64,000 nucleotides of DNA from Paenibacillaceae bacterium (GTDB taxonomy: Bacteria > Bacillota > Bacilli > Paenibacillales > NBRC-103111), in NCBI GenBank assembly GCA_029256185.1, contig JAQSYI010000012.1:62001-126000 (forward strand). Reading direction: 5' to 3'. Positions 1-7,598 of the stretch are shown here, one piece after another. Numbering within the stretch: the stretch's first letter is position 1; each line of letters begins with the position of its first letter. The translations under genes were made by a program, and so were the position numbers. The notes beneath the pieces are model-generated. The model worked only from the letters and a program-made list of their open reading frames with translations, searched no databases and was not told the origin of the DNA.

Positions 1-1412
1 GAATCCGCTCGCTGAAGATCGGCTTCAACAAGGTATTCGGCTATTATATTGAGATTACCCGTTCACACCTGAACGCGCTGCCCGAGGGCATCTATGAGCG
101 CAAGCAGACCTTGGCCAATGCGGAGCGGTTTATTACCCCGGAGCTGAAGGAGAAGGAAGCGCTCATTCTCGAAGCCGAGGAGAAGATGGTGGACATTGAA
201 TACGGCCTGTTCACAGAATTGCGGGAACGGATTGCCGCACAGACCGGCCGTCTTCAGCGGCTGGCGGCAATAGTAGCGGCCGCGGACGCTTACCAGTCCA
301 TGGCGGTGGTAAGCGCCCGCAACCGCTTCAGGAAGCCGGAGCTGACCGACGGTTATGATCTGTTGATCAACCTGGGGCGGCATCCGGTTGTGGAGGCGGT
401 GATGCAAGACGGCGCCTTCATCGCCAATGATACCGTGATGTCCGGGGAAGACGGCTCGATGCTCCTGATCACCGGACCCAATATGGCGGGAAAAAGCACT
501 TACATGCGCCAGGTGGCCATCATCTGCATTATGGCGCAGATCGGCTGCTTTGTCCCGGCGGAGCAAGCCCAAATTCCTCTGCTCGACCGGATCTTCACCA
601 GGATTGGCGCAGCCGATGACCTGATCGGCGGCCAGAGCACCTTCATGGTGGAGATGATGGACATCCAGGTGATGACCGAGAAGGCCACCCGCCAGAGCCT
701 GGTGATTATCGATGAGCTGGGCCGCGGCACCTCGACGGGCGAGGGAATGTCCATCGCCCAGGCCGTGATTGAGTTTATGCATGACAAGGTAGGCTGCAAA
801 ACGCTGGTCTCCACCCATTTCCACGAATTGGCCCATCTGGAGGACAGCCTTGCCGGACTGAAGAACTATTGCATGGCGGTCAAGGAGAGCGGGGAGCAGG
901 TCACCTTCCTGCGCAAGCTGATCCGCGGCGCGGCCAGCACCAGCTACGGCATCTACTGCGCGCAGATCGCAGGCCTTCCGGATCCGGTCATTCAGCGCTC
1001 TTACCAGCTGCTGGCTGCCTTCGAGGGCCGGTCCCAGGCTGTGGAGAAGGCCGTTGCCGCCAGCCGAATCGTTTCCGCCATCCAAGAAGCAGCTCCTGCG
1101 CAGGAACTGGCGGCAATCAGCGCCAGCCGGGAGGGAACCAACGCCTTCGGGCAGTCTCCGGCACAGGAAACCGTGCGGGAAGCTCCTGCGGTAAATGGCT
1201 ATGACGGGGCAGCCATTCCCGTCGTTCAGCTGAGCCTGTTCGGGGATGCGGTCAAGCCGGCGGCTGCCGACAAAGCCAAGCGCAGGGCGGAAGCCCGCAT
1301 CGAGGCGGTTGCGGATGCCATCAAGGATGCGGATCTGATCAATATGACCCCCTTGGCCGCAATGAATCTGTTGTTCGAGCTGAGACAGAAGCTGCAGGAG
1401 AAACAGGGATAA
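1..1412 (+). CDS. mutS: DNA mismatch repair protein MutS (5' end outside window)
   Basis: This is the C-terminal half of MutS, the mismatch-recognition ATPase that recruits MutL. The reading frame is open from position 3, so the gene begins upstream of the window. Near the edge the frame reads KIGFNKVFGYYIEITR, a signature of the MutS lever/clamp region. The ATPase domain carries Walker A GPNMAGKST (nt about 475-501) and Walker B with IDELGRGTSTGEG (nt about 707-745). After the ATPase domain there is a variable linker rich in Ala and Glu, then a C-terminal helical tail. An S41 peptidase gene and mutL follow on the same strand, a layout that supports co-expression of mutS and mutL. Confidence 0.97.
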   Translation, partial: IRSLKIGFNKVFGYYIEITRSHLNALPEGIYERKQTLANAERFITPELKEKEALILEAEEKMVDIEYGLFTELRERIAAQTGRLQRLAAIVAAADAYQSMAVVSARNRFRKPELTDGYDLLINLGRHPVVEAVMQDGAFIANDTVMSGEDGSMLLITGPNMAGKSTYMRQVAIICIMAQIGCFVPAEQAQIPLLDRIFTRIGAADDLIGGQSTFMVEMMDIQVMTEKATRQSLVIIDELGRGTSTGEGMSIAQAVIEFMHDKVGCKTLVSTHFHELAHLEDSLAGLKNYCMAVKESGEQVTFLRKLIRGAASTSYGIYCAQIAGLPDPVIQRSYQLLAAFEGRSQAVEKAVAASRIVSAIQEAAPAQELAAISASREGTNAFGQSPAQETVREAPAVNGYDGAAIPVVQLSLFGDAVKPAAADKAKRRAEARIEAVADAIKDADLINMTPLAAMNLLFELRQKLQEKQG

Positions 1413-1452
1413 GCCTACAAAAGCATGATCATTCGAAGGGAGTACGAGTTCA

Positions 1453-2913
1453 ATGAATAAGACGAAAAAGCGCACCCGCCTGCCCATATGGAAAAAAGCC
1501 GTAATCACGGTTCTGCTGACAGCTTCCGTGGTTCCGGCCTGGACCGCTTCGGCAAGCGAAGCTACGGATAAGGTGCAGTTGGTGCTGGAAATTTTAGCGG
1601 AAAACCATGTTGGCGGGGCATCGGAGGATGTATTGAGCCAATCCGCCATCAAGGCGATGGTAGAGTCTCTGAATGATCCTTATACGGAATATATGGACAA
1701 GTCGCAATGGGGTCAGTTCGTCAACGGCATTACCCGCAGCTATGTAGGCGTGGGCATTCAGATCAGCAAGGCGGAGGACGGGATCTATATCGAGCGGGTA
1801 TTCGCCGGAACCCCTGCTGAGGGGGCGGGTCTTAAGCAGGATGACAAGATTGTGAAGGTGAACGATACGGCAATCACCGAGCAGACAGCCGATGAGCTGG
1901 TTGCCCTGATCCTGGGCGAAGAGGGAACGCCGGTCAGCATTACGGTGCAGCGCGGCAGTGAGCAGCTTGCCAAGTCCATGTCCCGCAAGGCCGTTTCCCT
2001 GCCTGTACTGGAGAGCGCGTATCTGAAGGGCGGAGTGGGATATCTGAAGGTTCACAGCTTCTCGGAGGACGCAGACGAGCAGTTCATCGCGAAGCTTGCG
2101 GAGATGAAGGCCAAGAGCGATTTCCGCTCCCTGGTGGTCGACCTGCGGGACAATCCGGGGGGACTGCTGGATACGGCGGGCAACATTGCCGGCCAGTTTA
2201 TCAAGGACAATGTGCTCATCCATACCAAAACCAACAAAGGCGCAGATAATCCCGTGAGCATCGTGGGAGGAACCGCCCTGGACGTTCCCGTATATGTATT
2301 GGTTAACGGCAACAGCGCCAGCGCATCGGAGGTATTGGCCGGCGCTCTGCAGGATTATGAGGCAGCGGTTATTATCGGAACCCAAACCTATGGCAAGGGA
2401 AGCGTACAGAACGTCTATTCTCTGACAGACGGCTCCATGCTTAAGGTCACCATTGAGGAATATTTTACGCCTAAGGGCCATCCGGTCAATAAGGTGGGGA
2501 TTACTCCGGATCTTACCGTCGAAGGCAGCTTGAACCAGTTGCTGACCGGGCTGCGGGCAGCCGGTGCAACGGATCTTGAAGTGGCCAAGAACCGTTCCAT
2601 CGTCTCCGTCAATGGCCTGCAAGTCAATGATGTTCTGCCGTTGCTGGAGGAGGACGGCCGCTTGTGGATTCACTCGCGGGTGCTGGCCGCCTTGATCGGT
2701 GCCGAAGTGGAATGGCTGGATGCCGAGGAGGCGGTCCAAATCGGAGTGAAGGACGCCGCGGCTAAGGCAGTGTTCAGTCCGTCAGCCGGCAATGCCCGTC
2801 TGGAGCAGGAATTATTATTCATTGATGTGTCGGCGTTCGCTGAGAAGTTCCCCCAACTGACTGTGGAAGGAAACGAGACCAAGCTGAAGCTGCATGCCGT
2901 GCCGGAGAAGTAA
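1453..2913 (+). CDS. S41 family C-terminal processing peptidase, secreted
   Basis: This 486-residue protein is a CtpA/CtpB-like serine protease that probably acts outside the membrane. An N-terminal signal peptide ends near ASASEA (residues 1-36). A PDZ domain follows (about 90-175, YVGVGIQI and GTPAEGAGLKQDDKI). The S41 catalytic domain has the nucleophile Ser in NGNSASASEV (about residue 286) and the general-base Lys in TYGKGSVQ (about 314). The last 110 residues resemble the copper amine oxidase N-terminal-like domain found on many Paenibacillus exported proteins. AAGGGAG lies about 8 nt before the ATG. The gene sits between mutS and mutL with only 3 nt before mutL. A repair role is not implied by the sequence. 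Confidence 0.92.
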   Translation: MNKTKKRTRLPIWKKAVITVLLTASVVPAWTASASEATDKVQLVLEILAENHVGGASEDVLSQSAIKAMVESLNDPYTEYMDKSQWGQFVNGITRSYVGVGIQISKAEDGIYIERVFAGTPAEGAGLKQDDKIVKVNDTAITEQTADELVALILGEEGTPVSITVQRGSEQLAKSMSRKAVSLPVLESAYLKGGVGYLKVHSFSEDADEQFIAKLAEMKAKSDFRSLVVDLRDNPGGLLDTAGNIAGQFIKDNVLIHTKTNKGADNPVSIVGGTALDVPVYVLVNGNSASASEVLAGALQDYEAAVIIGTQTYGKGSVQNVYSLTDGSMLKVTIEEYFTPKGHPVNKVGITPDLTVEGSLNQLLTGLRAAGATDLEVAKNRSIVSVNGLQVNDVLPLLEEDGRLWIHSRVLAALIGAEVEWLDAEEAVQIGVKDAAAKAVFSPSAGNARLEQELLFIDVSAFAEKFPQLTVEGNETKLKLHAVPEK

Positions 2914-2916
2914 GCC

Positions 2917-4866
2917 ATGGGCATCATACGCGTATTGGATGATCATATCGCCAATCAGATTGCCGCGGGCGAAGTGGTGGAGCGCCCTTCCTCGGTTGTC
3001 AAGGAGCTGGTGGAGAATTCGATTGACGCTGGAGCCGCCCGGATCGATGTAACCATAGAGGAGGGCGGCGTATCTCTCATCCGGATCGCGGATAATGGCT
3101 CGGGGATTCACGCCGAGGATCTGGAGCGGGCCTTCCAGCGTCACGCCACCAGCAAGATCGCCTCCGGGAAGGATCTGTTCCGGATTCGGACCCTGGGCTT
3201 CCGGGGAGAGGCGCTGCCAAGCATTGCCGCTGTGGCCAAGGTGGAATGCAGCACAGCTACCGATGACAGCGGACTGGGCAGGCGCATTGTCACCGAAGGG
3301 GGCGCTATAAAAGCTCTGGAGGATTGCGCGGCTCCCAGAGGAACGGATATCCGGGTCAGAGAGCTGTTCTACAACACTCCGGCCCGGCTGAAATATATGA
3401 AATCCATTCAGACCGAGATTGGACATATCTCGGATTACATGTACAGGTTGGCCTTGTCCCACCCAGAAATTGCCTTTACGCTCAAGCATAACGGCAGCAC
3501 ATTGCTGCAGACCTTGGGCAACGGGGACCTGCTGACTGTCATCGCCTCGATCTATGGCACCGGTTTGGCCAAAATGATGCTGCCGGTAGCGGGGGAGAAC
3601 CCCGATTACAGGCTGACCGGCTATATTTCCCGCCCGGAGCAGACCCGTTCCAACCGCTACGGCATCTCAGCAGTCATTAACGGGCGGTATATCCGCAACT
3701 TTGCTCTGGCCCAGGCGCTGCTCCGCGCTTACCATACGCTGCTGCCCATCAACCGCTACCCCGTAGCGGTGCTGCATGTGAGCATGGACCCCTCCTTGCT
3801 CGATGTGAACGTGCATCCTTCCAAGCTGGAGGTCCGTTTCAGCAAGGAGACGGAGCTGCTGGAATTTCTGGAGCGCTCCGCCAAGCGTGCACTGATGGGA
3901 CAAGCCCATATTCCTGAAGGCAAAGCTCCGGTTGTACGGCCCGCTGTAATCCAGGAGCAGCTGGAATTGTACCGTCCTGCTCCGGTCACCCCGGGGCCTC
4001 TGGAGGAATTGGAGCCGGTGGACGAGGAGGAGGCAGCTTCGGCATCAGAGACGCTCCTTGTACGGGAATTACCGTTGCCGCTGCCGCTGCCCGGGATATC
4101 ATCGCCGGTGCCGACTGCATCTGCAGCAAAGCCTCAGTTCCAGGACTATCCCCGTACAGGCGGGACAGGTGGCGCGGCCCAGACGTACCGGACAGAGCCG
4201 CAGGCTGCTCCTGAGCCCGAAGCGGTCCGGCAGGCACTGTCGGCGCTTGCTCCAGCCGCGCAGGAATCCGGAGGGCTGCCCCGGTTGCCCCAGCTTGACC
4301 CCATCGGGCAGCTTCACGGTACATATATAGTGGCACAGAACCCGGCAGGGCTGTACTTGATTGACCAGCATGCCGCCCATGAACGGATCAACTATGAATA
4401 TTATTACGATCTGTTCGGCAAGCCCGGCGTTGCCAGCCAGGAACTGCTGGTGCCTGTTACACTGGAATTTACCCCTTCTGAAGCGGAGCTGTTGAAGAGC
4501 CGCTTGACCTATTTGGAGCAGGTTGGGGTGTATATGGAGGCTTTCGGCGGCAATACTTTTCTGGTGCGGGCGTATCCCCACTGGTTTCCGGCAGGCGGGG
4601 AGAAGGAGATCATCGATGAGATGACGGAATGGGTGCTGTCCGAGCGGAAATCCGTAGACCTGGCCAAGCTCCGGGAGAAATCCTCCATCCTGTGCTCCTG
4701 CAAGGCCTCCATCAAGGCCAATCAGGCGCTTAGCAAGGTGGAGATGGAGGCCTTGCTGGACCGGCTGTCCGCCTGCCGCATCCCGTATACCTGTCCGCAC
4801 GGAAGACCTATTGTCGTAAGCTTCTCTTCTTATGAATTGGAAAAAATGTTCAAGCGCGTGATGTAG
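2917..4866 (+). CDS. mutL: DNA mismatch repair endonuclease MutL
   Basis: MutL (649 residues) couples MutS mismatch recognition to strand incision. The N-terminal GHKL ATPase motifs are visible: ELVENSIDAGA, DNGSGI and GFRGEALPSI (residues about 30-101). A long Pro/Glu/Ala-rich linker spans about 335-455. The C-terminal domain has the metal-binding endonuclease motif DQHAAHERINYE (about 483-494), the CSCKASIKA region and CPHGRP (about 626). These mark the nicking type of MutL found in bacteria without MutH. It starts 3 nt after the S41 peptidase stop codon, so translation is probably coupled. Confidence 0.97.
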   Translation: MGIIRVLDDHIANQIAAGEVVERPSSVVKELVENSIDAGAARIDVTIEEGGVSLIRIADNGSGIHAEDLERAFQRHATSKIASGKDLFRIRTLGFRGEALPSIAAVAKVECSTATDDSGLGRRIVTEGGAIKALEDCAAPRGTDIRVRELFYNTPARLKYMKSIQTEIGHISDYMYRLALSHPEIAFTLKHNGSTLLQTLGNGDLLTVIASIYGTGLAKMMLPVAGENPDYRLTGYISRPEQTRSNRYGISAVINGRYIRNFALAQALLRAYHTLLPINRYPVAVLHVSMDPSLLDVNVHPSKLEVRFSKETELLEFLERSAKRALMGQAHIPEGKAPVVRPAVIQEQLELYRPAPVTPGPLEELEPVDEEEAASASETLLVRELPLPLPLPGISSPVPTASAAKPQFQDYPRTGGTGGAAQTYRTEPQAAPEPEAVRQALSALAPAAQESGGLPRLPQLDPIGQLHGTYIVAQNPAGLYLIDQHAAHERINYEYYYDLFGKPGVASQELLVPVTLEFTPSEAELLKSRLTYLEQVGVYMEAFGGNTFLVRAYPHWFPAGGEKEIIDEMTEWVLSERKSVDLAKLREKSSILCSCKASIKANQALSKVEMEALLDRLSACRIPYTCPHGRPIVVSFSSYELEKMFKRVM

Positions 4867-4880
4867 GGTTGCAGATTGGA

Positions 4881-4927
4881 CAAAAAGGCAACGGCGGGCA
4901 AGAGTTGTGCTCTTAGGCCGCCGTTGC
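4881..4927 (-). terminator. Hairpin at the end of mutL, T-tract on the minus strand
   Basis: GCAACGGCGG (4888-4897) pairs with CCGCCGTTGC (4918-4927). On the minus strand the stem is followed by TTTTT, so it best fits termination of a leftward transcript. On the plus strand only a weak T stretch follows, but it could still mark the end of the mutL transcript. Confidence 0.6.
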
Positions 4928-4968
4928 TCTGATTTCCCGGACTTATTCAGGCTTCATCCGCCATAGCT

Positions 4969-5235
4969 TCAAAAGGGACGGGGACGCGGGTGGTGGTGAT
5001 GCTTTCTGAAGCGGCGGAGTACACGCACATTCCTTCTGACGGCGATCAGACAGAAGCCGATATCCTTAAGGCCTGCAAGTGCTGGCGCAAGAGGCGAGCC
5101 TACGCGGAGAAGATGGGCGCATCTGTCTGCTTTACCGATTACACAGGCCCCGGTAATGGTGAGAACACCGTGTATAGTTGCCACTCTGAGAGTTACGACG
5201 TCAGGCCGTTTGATGCGTCTGATAGGTCTACTCAT
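4969..5235 (-). CDS. Possible small protein of unknown function, convergent to mutL
   Basis: This is an 88-residue reading frame that starts MSRPIRRIKRPDVV and ends in a His/Pro/Arg-rich tail. I do not recognise it. In its favour are an excellent ribosome-binding site (AAAGGAGTG, 6 nt before the ATG) and a hairpin with a T-tract just downstream on the same strand. Against it are its Arg/His/Val-rich composition, which looks like antisense translation, and an open frame of similar length on the opposite strand (4990-5271). That competing frame has no ribosome-binding site. The stretch 4867-5399 contains nothing else recognisable, so this may be a real orphan gene or a remnant. Confidence 0.35.
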   Translation of the reverse strand: MSRPIRRIKRPDVVTLRVATIHGVLTITGACVIGKADRCAHLLRVGSPLAPALAGLKDIGFCLIAVRRNVRVLRRFRKHHHHPRPRPF

Positions 5236-5349
5236 TTCAATCACTCCTTTGCTTCCAGTGTTGCTATATAAAATGCGCTTCGGGACCGCGGGGACACGGC
5301 CAACCTCCATCCGGCAAAAGCCCGATTCGCAATTGACGGTCCGGTGGTT

Positions 5350-5355
5350 TATAAT
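5350..5355 (+). promoter_or_regulatory. Candidate -10 element (TATAAT) before the methyltransferase gene
   Basis: A perfect TATAAT lies 44 nt before the start codon. The nearest TTGACG (5333-5338) is only 11 nt upstream, too close for a normal -35, so the -35 is unclear. Confidence 0.35.
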
Positions 5356-5399
5356 GGGTAAGAATTCCACACATCAAACTGGCAGGGAATGTAAAACGA

Positions 5400-6176
5400 A
5401 TGTTTGTTACCACTTCGTATCATCCGGCTTCAACTGAACTGAAGCTGGCAAAACACATGGCAGCCCGGCTAGGCTGCCCGTATGTGGAGCGGAGGCAGTC
5501 ATCGCTGCCCCGGCTGCTGCGCATCCACGGGCTGCAGGACATTCTGGTTGTGACTACTAAGGGACCGCGGTTTTTCCCGCAGGGTGCTGACGAGCCATTC
5601 TTCTTCCATCCCAGCACGGCGCAGATCCGCTTGAAGCGGCTGCTCAGGGGAGAAGCCGACGCATTGTTGGAAACAGCTGAGATCCGGCCGGGAGAAGCAA
5701 TTCTGGATTGTACGGCAGGACTTGCATCCGAATCCATTCTGCTTGCTTATGCCGCCGGTCCGCAAGGAAGCGTAACGGCTGTGGAGAGTGAGCCTTTGGT
5801 AGCGCTCTTGGTGGAGCACGGGCTTGCGGAGTACTGCTCCGGAGTTGCCGAGATGGATGAGGCCATGCGCAGAATTACGCTGGCCTGTGAAGACCATCTG
5901 GATTATCTCGGAAAGCTTGCCGACAACAGTATGGATATTGTCTACTTCGATCCCATGTTCAGGCAGACCATTGAGGAAACCAGCGCCCTGGCTCCCCTCA
6001 AGACCATCGCCAATTATGGGGCGTTGCGCAAGGAAGCGGTGGCTGAGGCTCGCCGGGTTGCCCGCCGCCGGGTTATCCTGAAGGAGAACCGGGACGGGGA
6101 TGAATTTGCCAGACTGGGCTTCTCCAGAATATACCGGCCCAATACCAAAATTGCATATGGAGTGATTGATGTATGA
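5400..6176 (+). CDS. Class I SAM-dependent methyltransferase, RsmJ-like
   Basis: The protein has 258 residues. It carries SAM-binding motif I (ILDCTAGLASES, about 100-111) and the catalytic-type motif YFDPMF (about 180-185). Both resemble RsmJ, which methylates 16S rRNA, although the substrate here is not proven. A family member commonly sits between mutL and miaA in Bacillales. The stop codon overlaps the start of miaA by ATGA, so the two are translationally coupled. The start at 5400 has only a weak AGGG about 12 nt upstream. Confidence 0.85.
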   Translation: MFVTTSYHPASTELKLAKHMAARLGCPYVERRQSSLPRLLRIHGLQDILVVTTKGPRFFPQGADEPFFFHPSTAQIRLKRLLRGEADALLETAEIRPGEAILDCTAGLASESILLAYAAGPQGSVTAVESEPLVALLVEHGLAEYCSGVAEMDEAMRRITLACEDHLDYLGKLADNSMDIVYFDPMFRQTIEETSALAPLKTIANYGALRKEAVAEARRVARRRVILKENRDGDEFARLGFSRIYRPNTKIAYGVIDV

Positions 6177-7195
6177 GCCGACAGGATGCGATAGGCCAAG
6201 CCGCCAAGCCGCCCCTGCTGGTGCTGATCGGTCCTACGGCCATCGGCAAGACCCGGCTTAGCATCGAGATTGCCAAGCACTACGGCTGTGAGATCATCTC
6301 GGGTGATTCCATGCAGGTCTATAAGGGAATGGATATCGGCACCGCCAAGATAACGCCGGAGGAAATGCAGGGTGTGCCGCATCATATGATCGATATATGC
6401 GAGCCGGACTATCCTTTCTCGGTGGCGGAATTCCAGCAGCGGGCGCGCGGGCTTATTGAGGAGATCGGGGACAGGGGCGCCATTCCTTTTATCGTCGGAG
6501 GAACGGGGCTTTACATCGAGTCCATCTGCTACAACTACCAGTTCGGCGAGGTAGGTTCCGATGAGAGCTTCCGGGAAGAGCAAAGCCGGTTCCTGGAAGA
6601 GCACGGAAGCGAAGCTCTCCACGGCAGGCTGCGTCTGGTGGACCCGCCGAGCGCGGAGCGTCTGCACCATAAGGATACCCGAAGAGTGATCCGCGCTCTT
6701 GAGGTAGCCCATATCACCGGGGGAACCTTATCGGGACAGCTGGCCGGGCAAACGAAGGAGTCTCCCTATGACCTGTGCATCATCGGGTTGACAACCGATC
6801 GCCAAATCCTATATAACCGTATTGAGGAAAGAATCGATGCCATGCTGGCTTTGGGCCTTGTGGCTGAGGTGCGAGATCTCCTTGACAAGGGAATTGGGCC
6901 GCAGCATATTTCGATGAAGGGCCTTGGCTATAAGGAAATGGCCGCTTATCTGAATCATGAGCTGACCTATGAAGCGGCTGTCACGCTTCTGAAGCGGGAT
7001 ACCCGTCACTACGCCAAGCGCCAGTTGTCCTGGTTCCGGCATATGAAAGACATTATCTGGCTTGACATCCCGGAACAAGCAAATTTTTCTCTGCTTTTGC
7101 ATAAATTTCATGCTATACTAGCAGGAAAGTTTGCATACCGCAAGGAATATAATGGAGAGCATGCTTATCCGCAGAATGATTCGATTGATATATAA
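6173..7195 (+). CDS. miaA: tRNA dimethylallyltransferase MiaA
   Basis: MiaA transfers a dimethylallyl group to N6 of A37 in tRNAs that read codons starting with U. The 340-residue protein has the P-loop GPTAIGKT (about 18-25) and the family motif ISGDSMQVYKGMDIGTAK (about 42-59). The middle and C-terminal parts show typical MiaA sequence (VGGTGLYIES, KGLGYKEM, KRDTRHYAKRQLSWFR). It overlaps the preceding methyltransferase by 4 nt and is followed after 34 nt by hfq, the standard arrangement. Confidence 0.97.
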   Translation: MSRQDAIGQAAKPPLLVLIGPTAIGKTRLSIEIAKHYGCEIISGDSMQVYKGMDIGTAKITPEEMQGVPHHMIDICEPDYPFSVAEFQQRARGLIEEIGDRGAIPFIVGGTGLYIESICYNYQFGEVGSDESFREEQSRFLEEHGSEALHGRLRLVDPPSAERLHHKDTRRVIRALEVAHITGGTLSGQLAGQTKESPYDLCIIGLTTDRQILYNRIEERIDAMLALGLVAEVRDLLDKGIGPQHISMKGLGYKEMAAYLNHELTYEAAVTLLKRDTRHYAKRQLSWFRHMKDIIWLDIPEQANFSLLLHKFHAILAGKFAYRKEYNGEHAYPQNDSIDI

Positions 7196-7229
7196 CGTCG
7201 TTCTCACATTTTGAAGGGGGTTCCCATCC

Positions 7230-7466
7230 ATGAACAAGTCCATCAACATCCAAGACAACTTTCTGAACCAGCTCCGCAAAGAAAACATCCCGGTCACCGT
7301 TTATTTGGTCAACGGGTTCCAGATCCGCGGAGTGATCAAGGCATTCGACAACTTCACGCTTATCGTGGACAGCGAAGGCAAGCAGCAGATGATCTACAAG
7401 CATGCGATCTCCACCTTCACTCCGCTGAGATCGGTCTCTTTCTTGTCCGAGCCTTCTGCGGATTGA
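7230..7466 (+). CDS. hfq: RNA chaperone Hfq
   Basis: The 78-residue Hfq has both Sm motifs. Sm1 covers [20 protein letters not shown] and Sm2 is YKHAIS. A good ribosome-binding site (GAAGGGGG) precedes the ATG at 7230. Hfq forms a hexamer that binds sRNA and mRNA; its physiological role in Bacillales is modest. It follows miaA, as in many bacteria, and a terminator lies downstream, so it is probably the last gene of the operon. Confidence 0.97.
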   Translation: MNKSINIQDNFLNQLRKENIPVTVYLVNGFQIRGVIKAFDNFTLIVDSEGKQQMIYKHAISTFTPLRSVSFLSEPSAD

Positions 7467-7541
7467 CCTTGAGCTGCTCCCCCCGCGTAAGAGTGTGCGA
7501 AACCTTTTGAACCTGCGATACGTCTAATAAAATAGCGCCAA

Positions 7542-7575
7542 AGAGAGCAACCCGGACTCTTCTGGGTTGTTCTTT
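7542..7575 (+). terminator. Intrinsic terminator after hfq
   Basis: A 12-bp stem (7542-7553 with 7564-7575, one G-U pair) closes a 10-nt loop and runs into CTTTGTT. It separates the hfq operon from the penicillin-binding protein gene. Confidence 0.7.
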
Positions 7576-7598
7576 GTTCATGTAGACAGACAGAGAGG

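Noticed and set aside
63..1652. Long minus-strand open frame across mutS
   Set aside because: It is antisense to a clear mutS sequence, lacks a ribosome-binding site and shows no recognisable domain; GC-rich genes often leave such frames open.
4990..5271. Plus-strand frame of 93 codons after mutL
   Set aside because: No ribosome-binding site; the opposite strand has a better-supported frame, although the call there is also weak.
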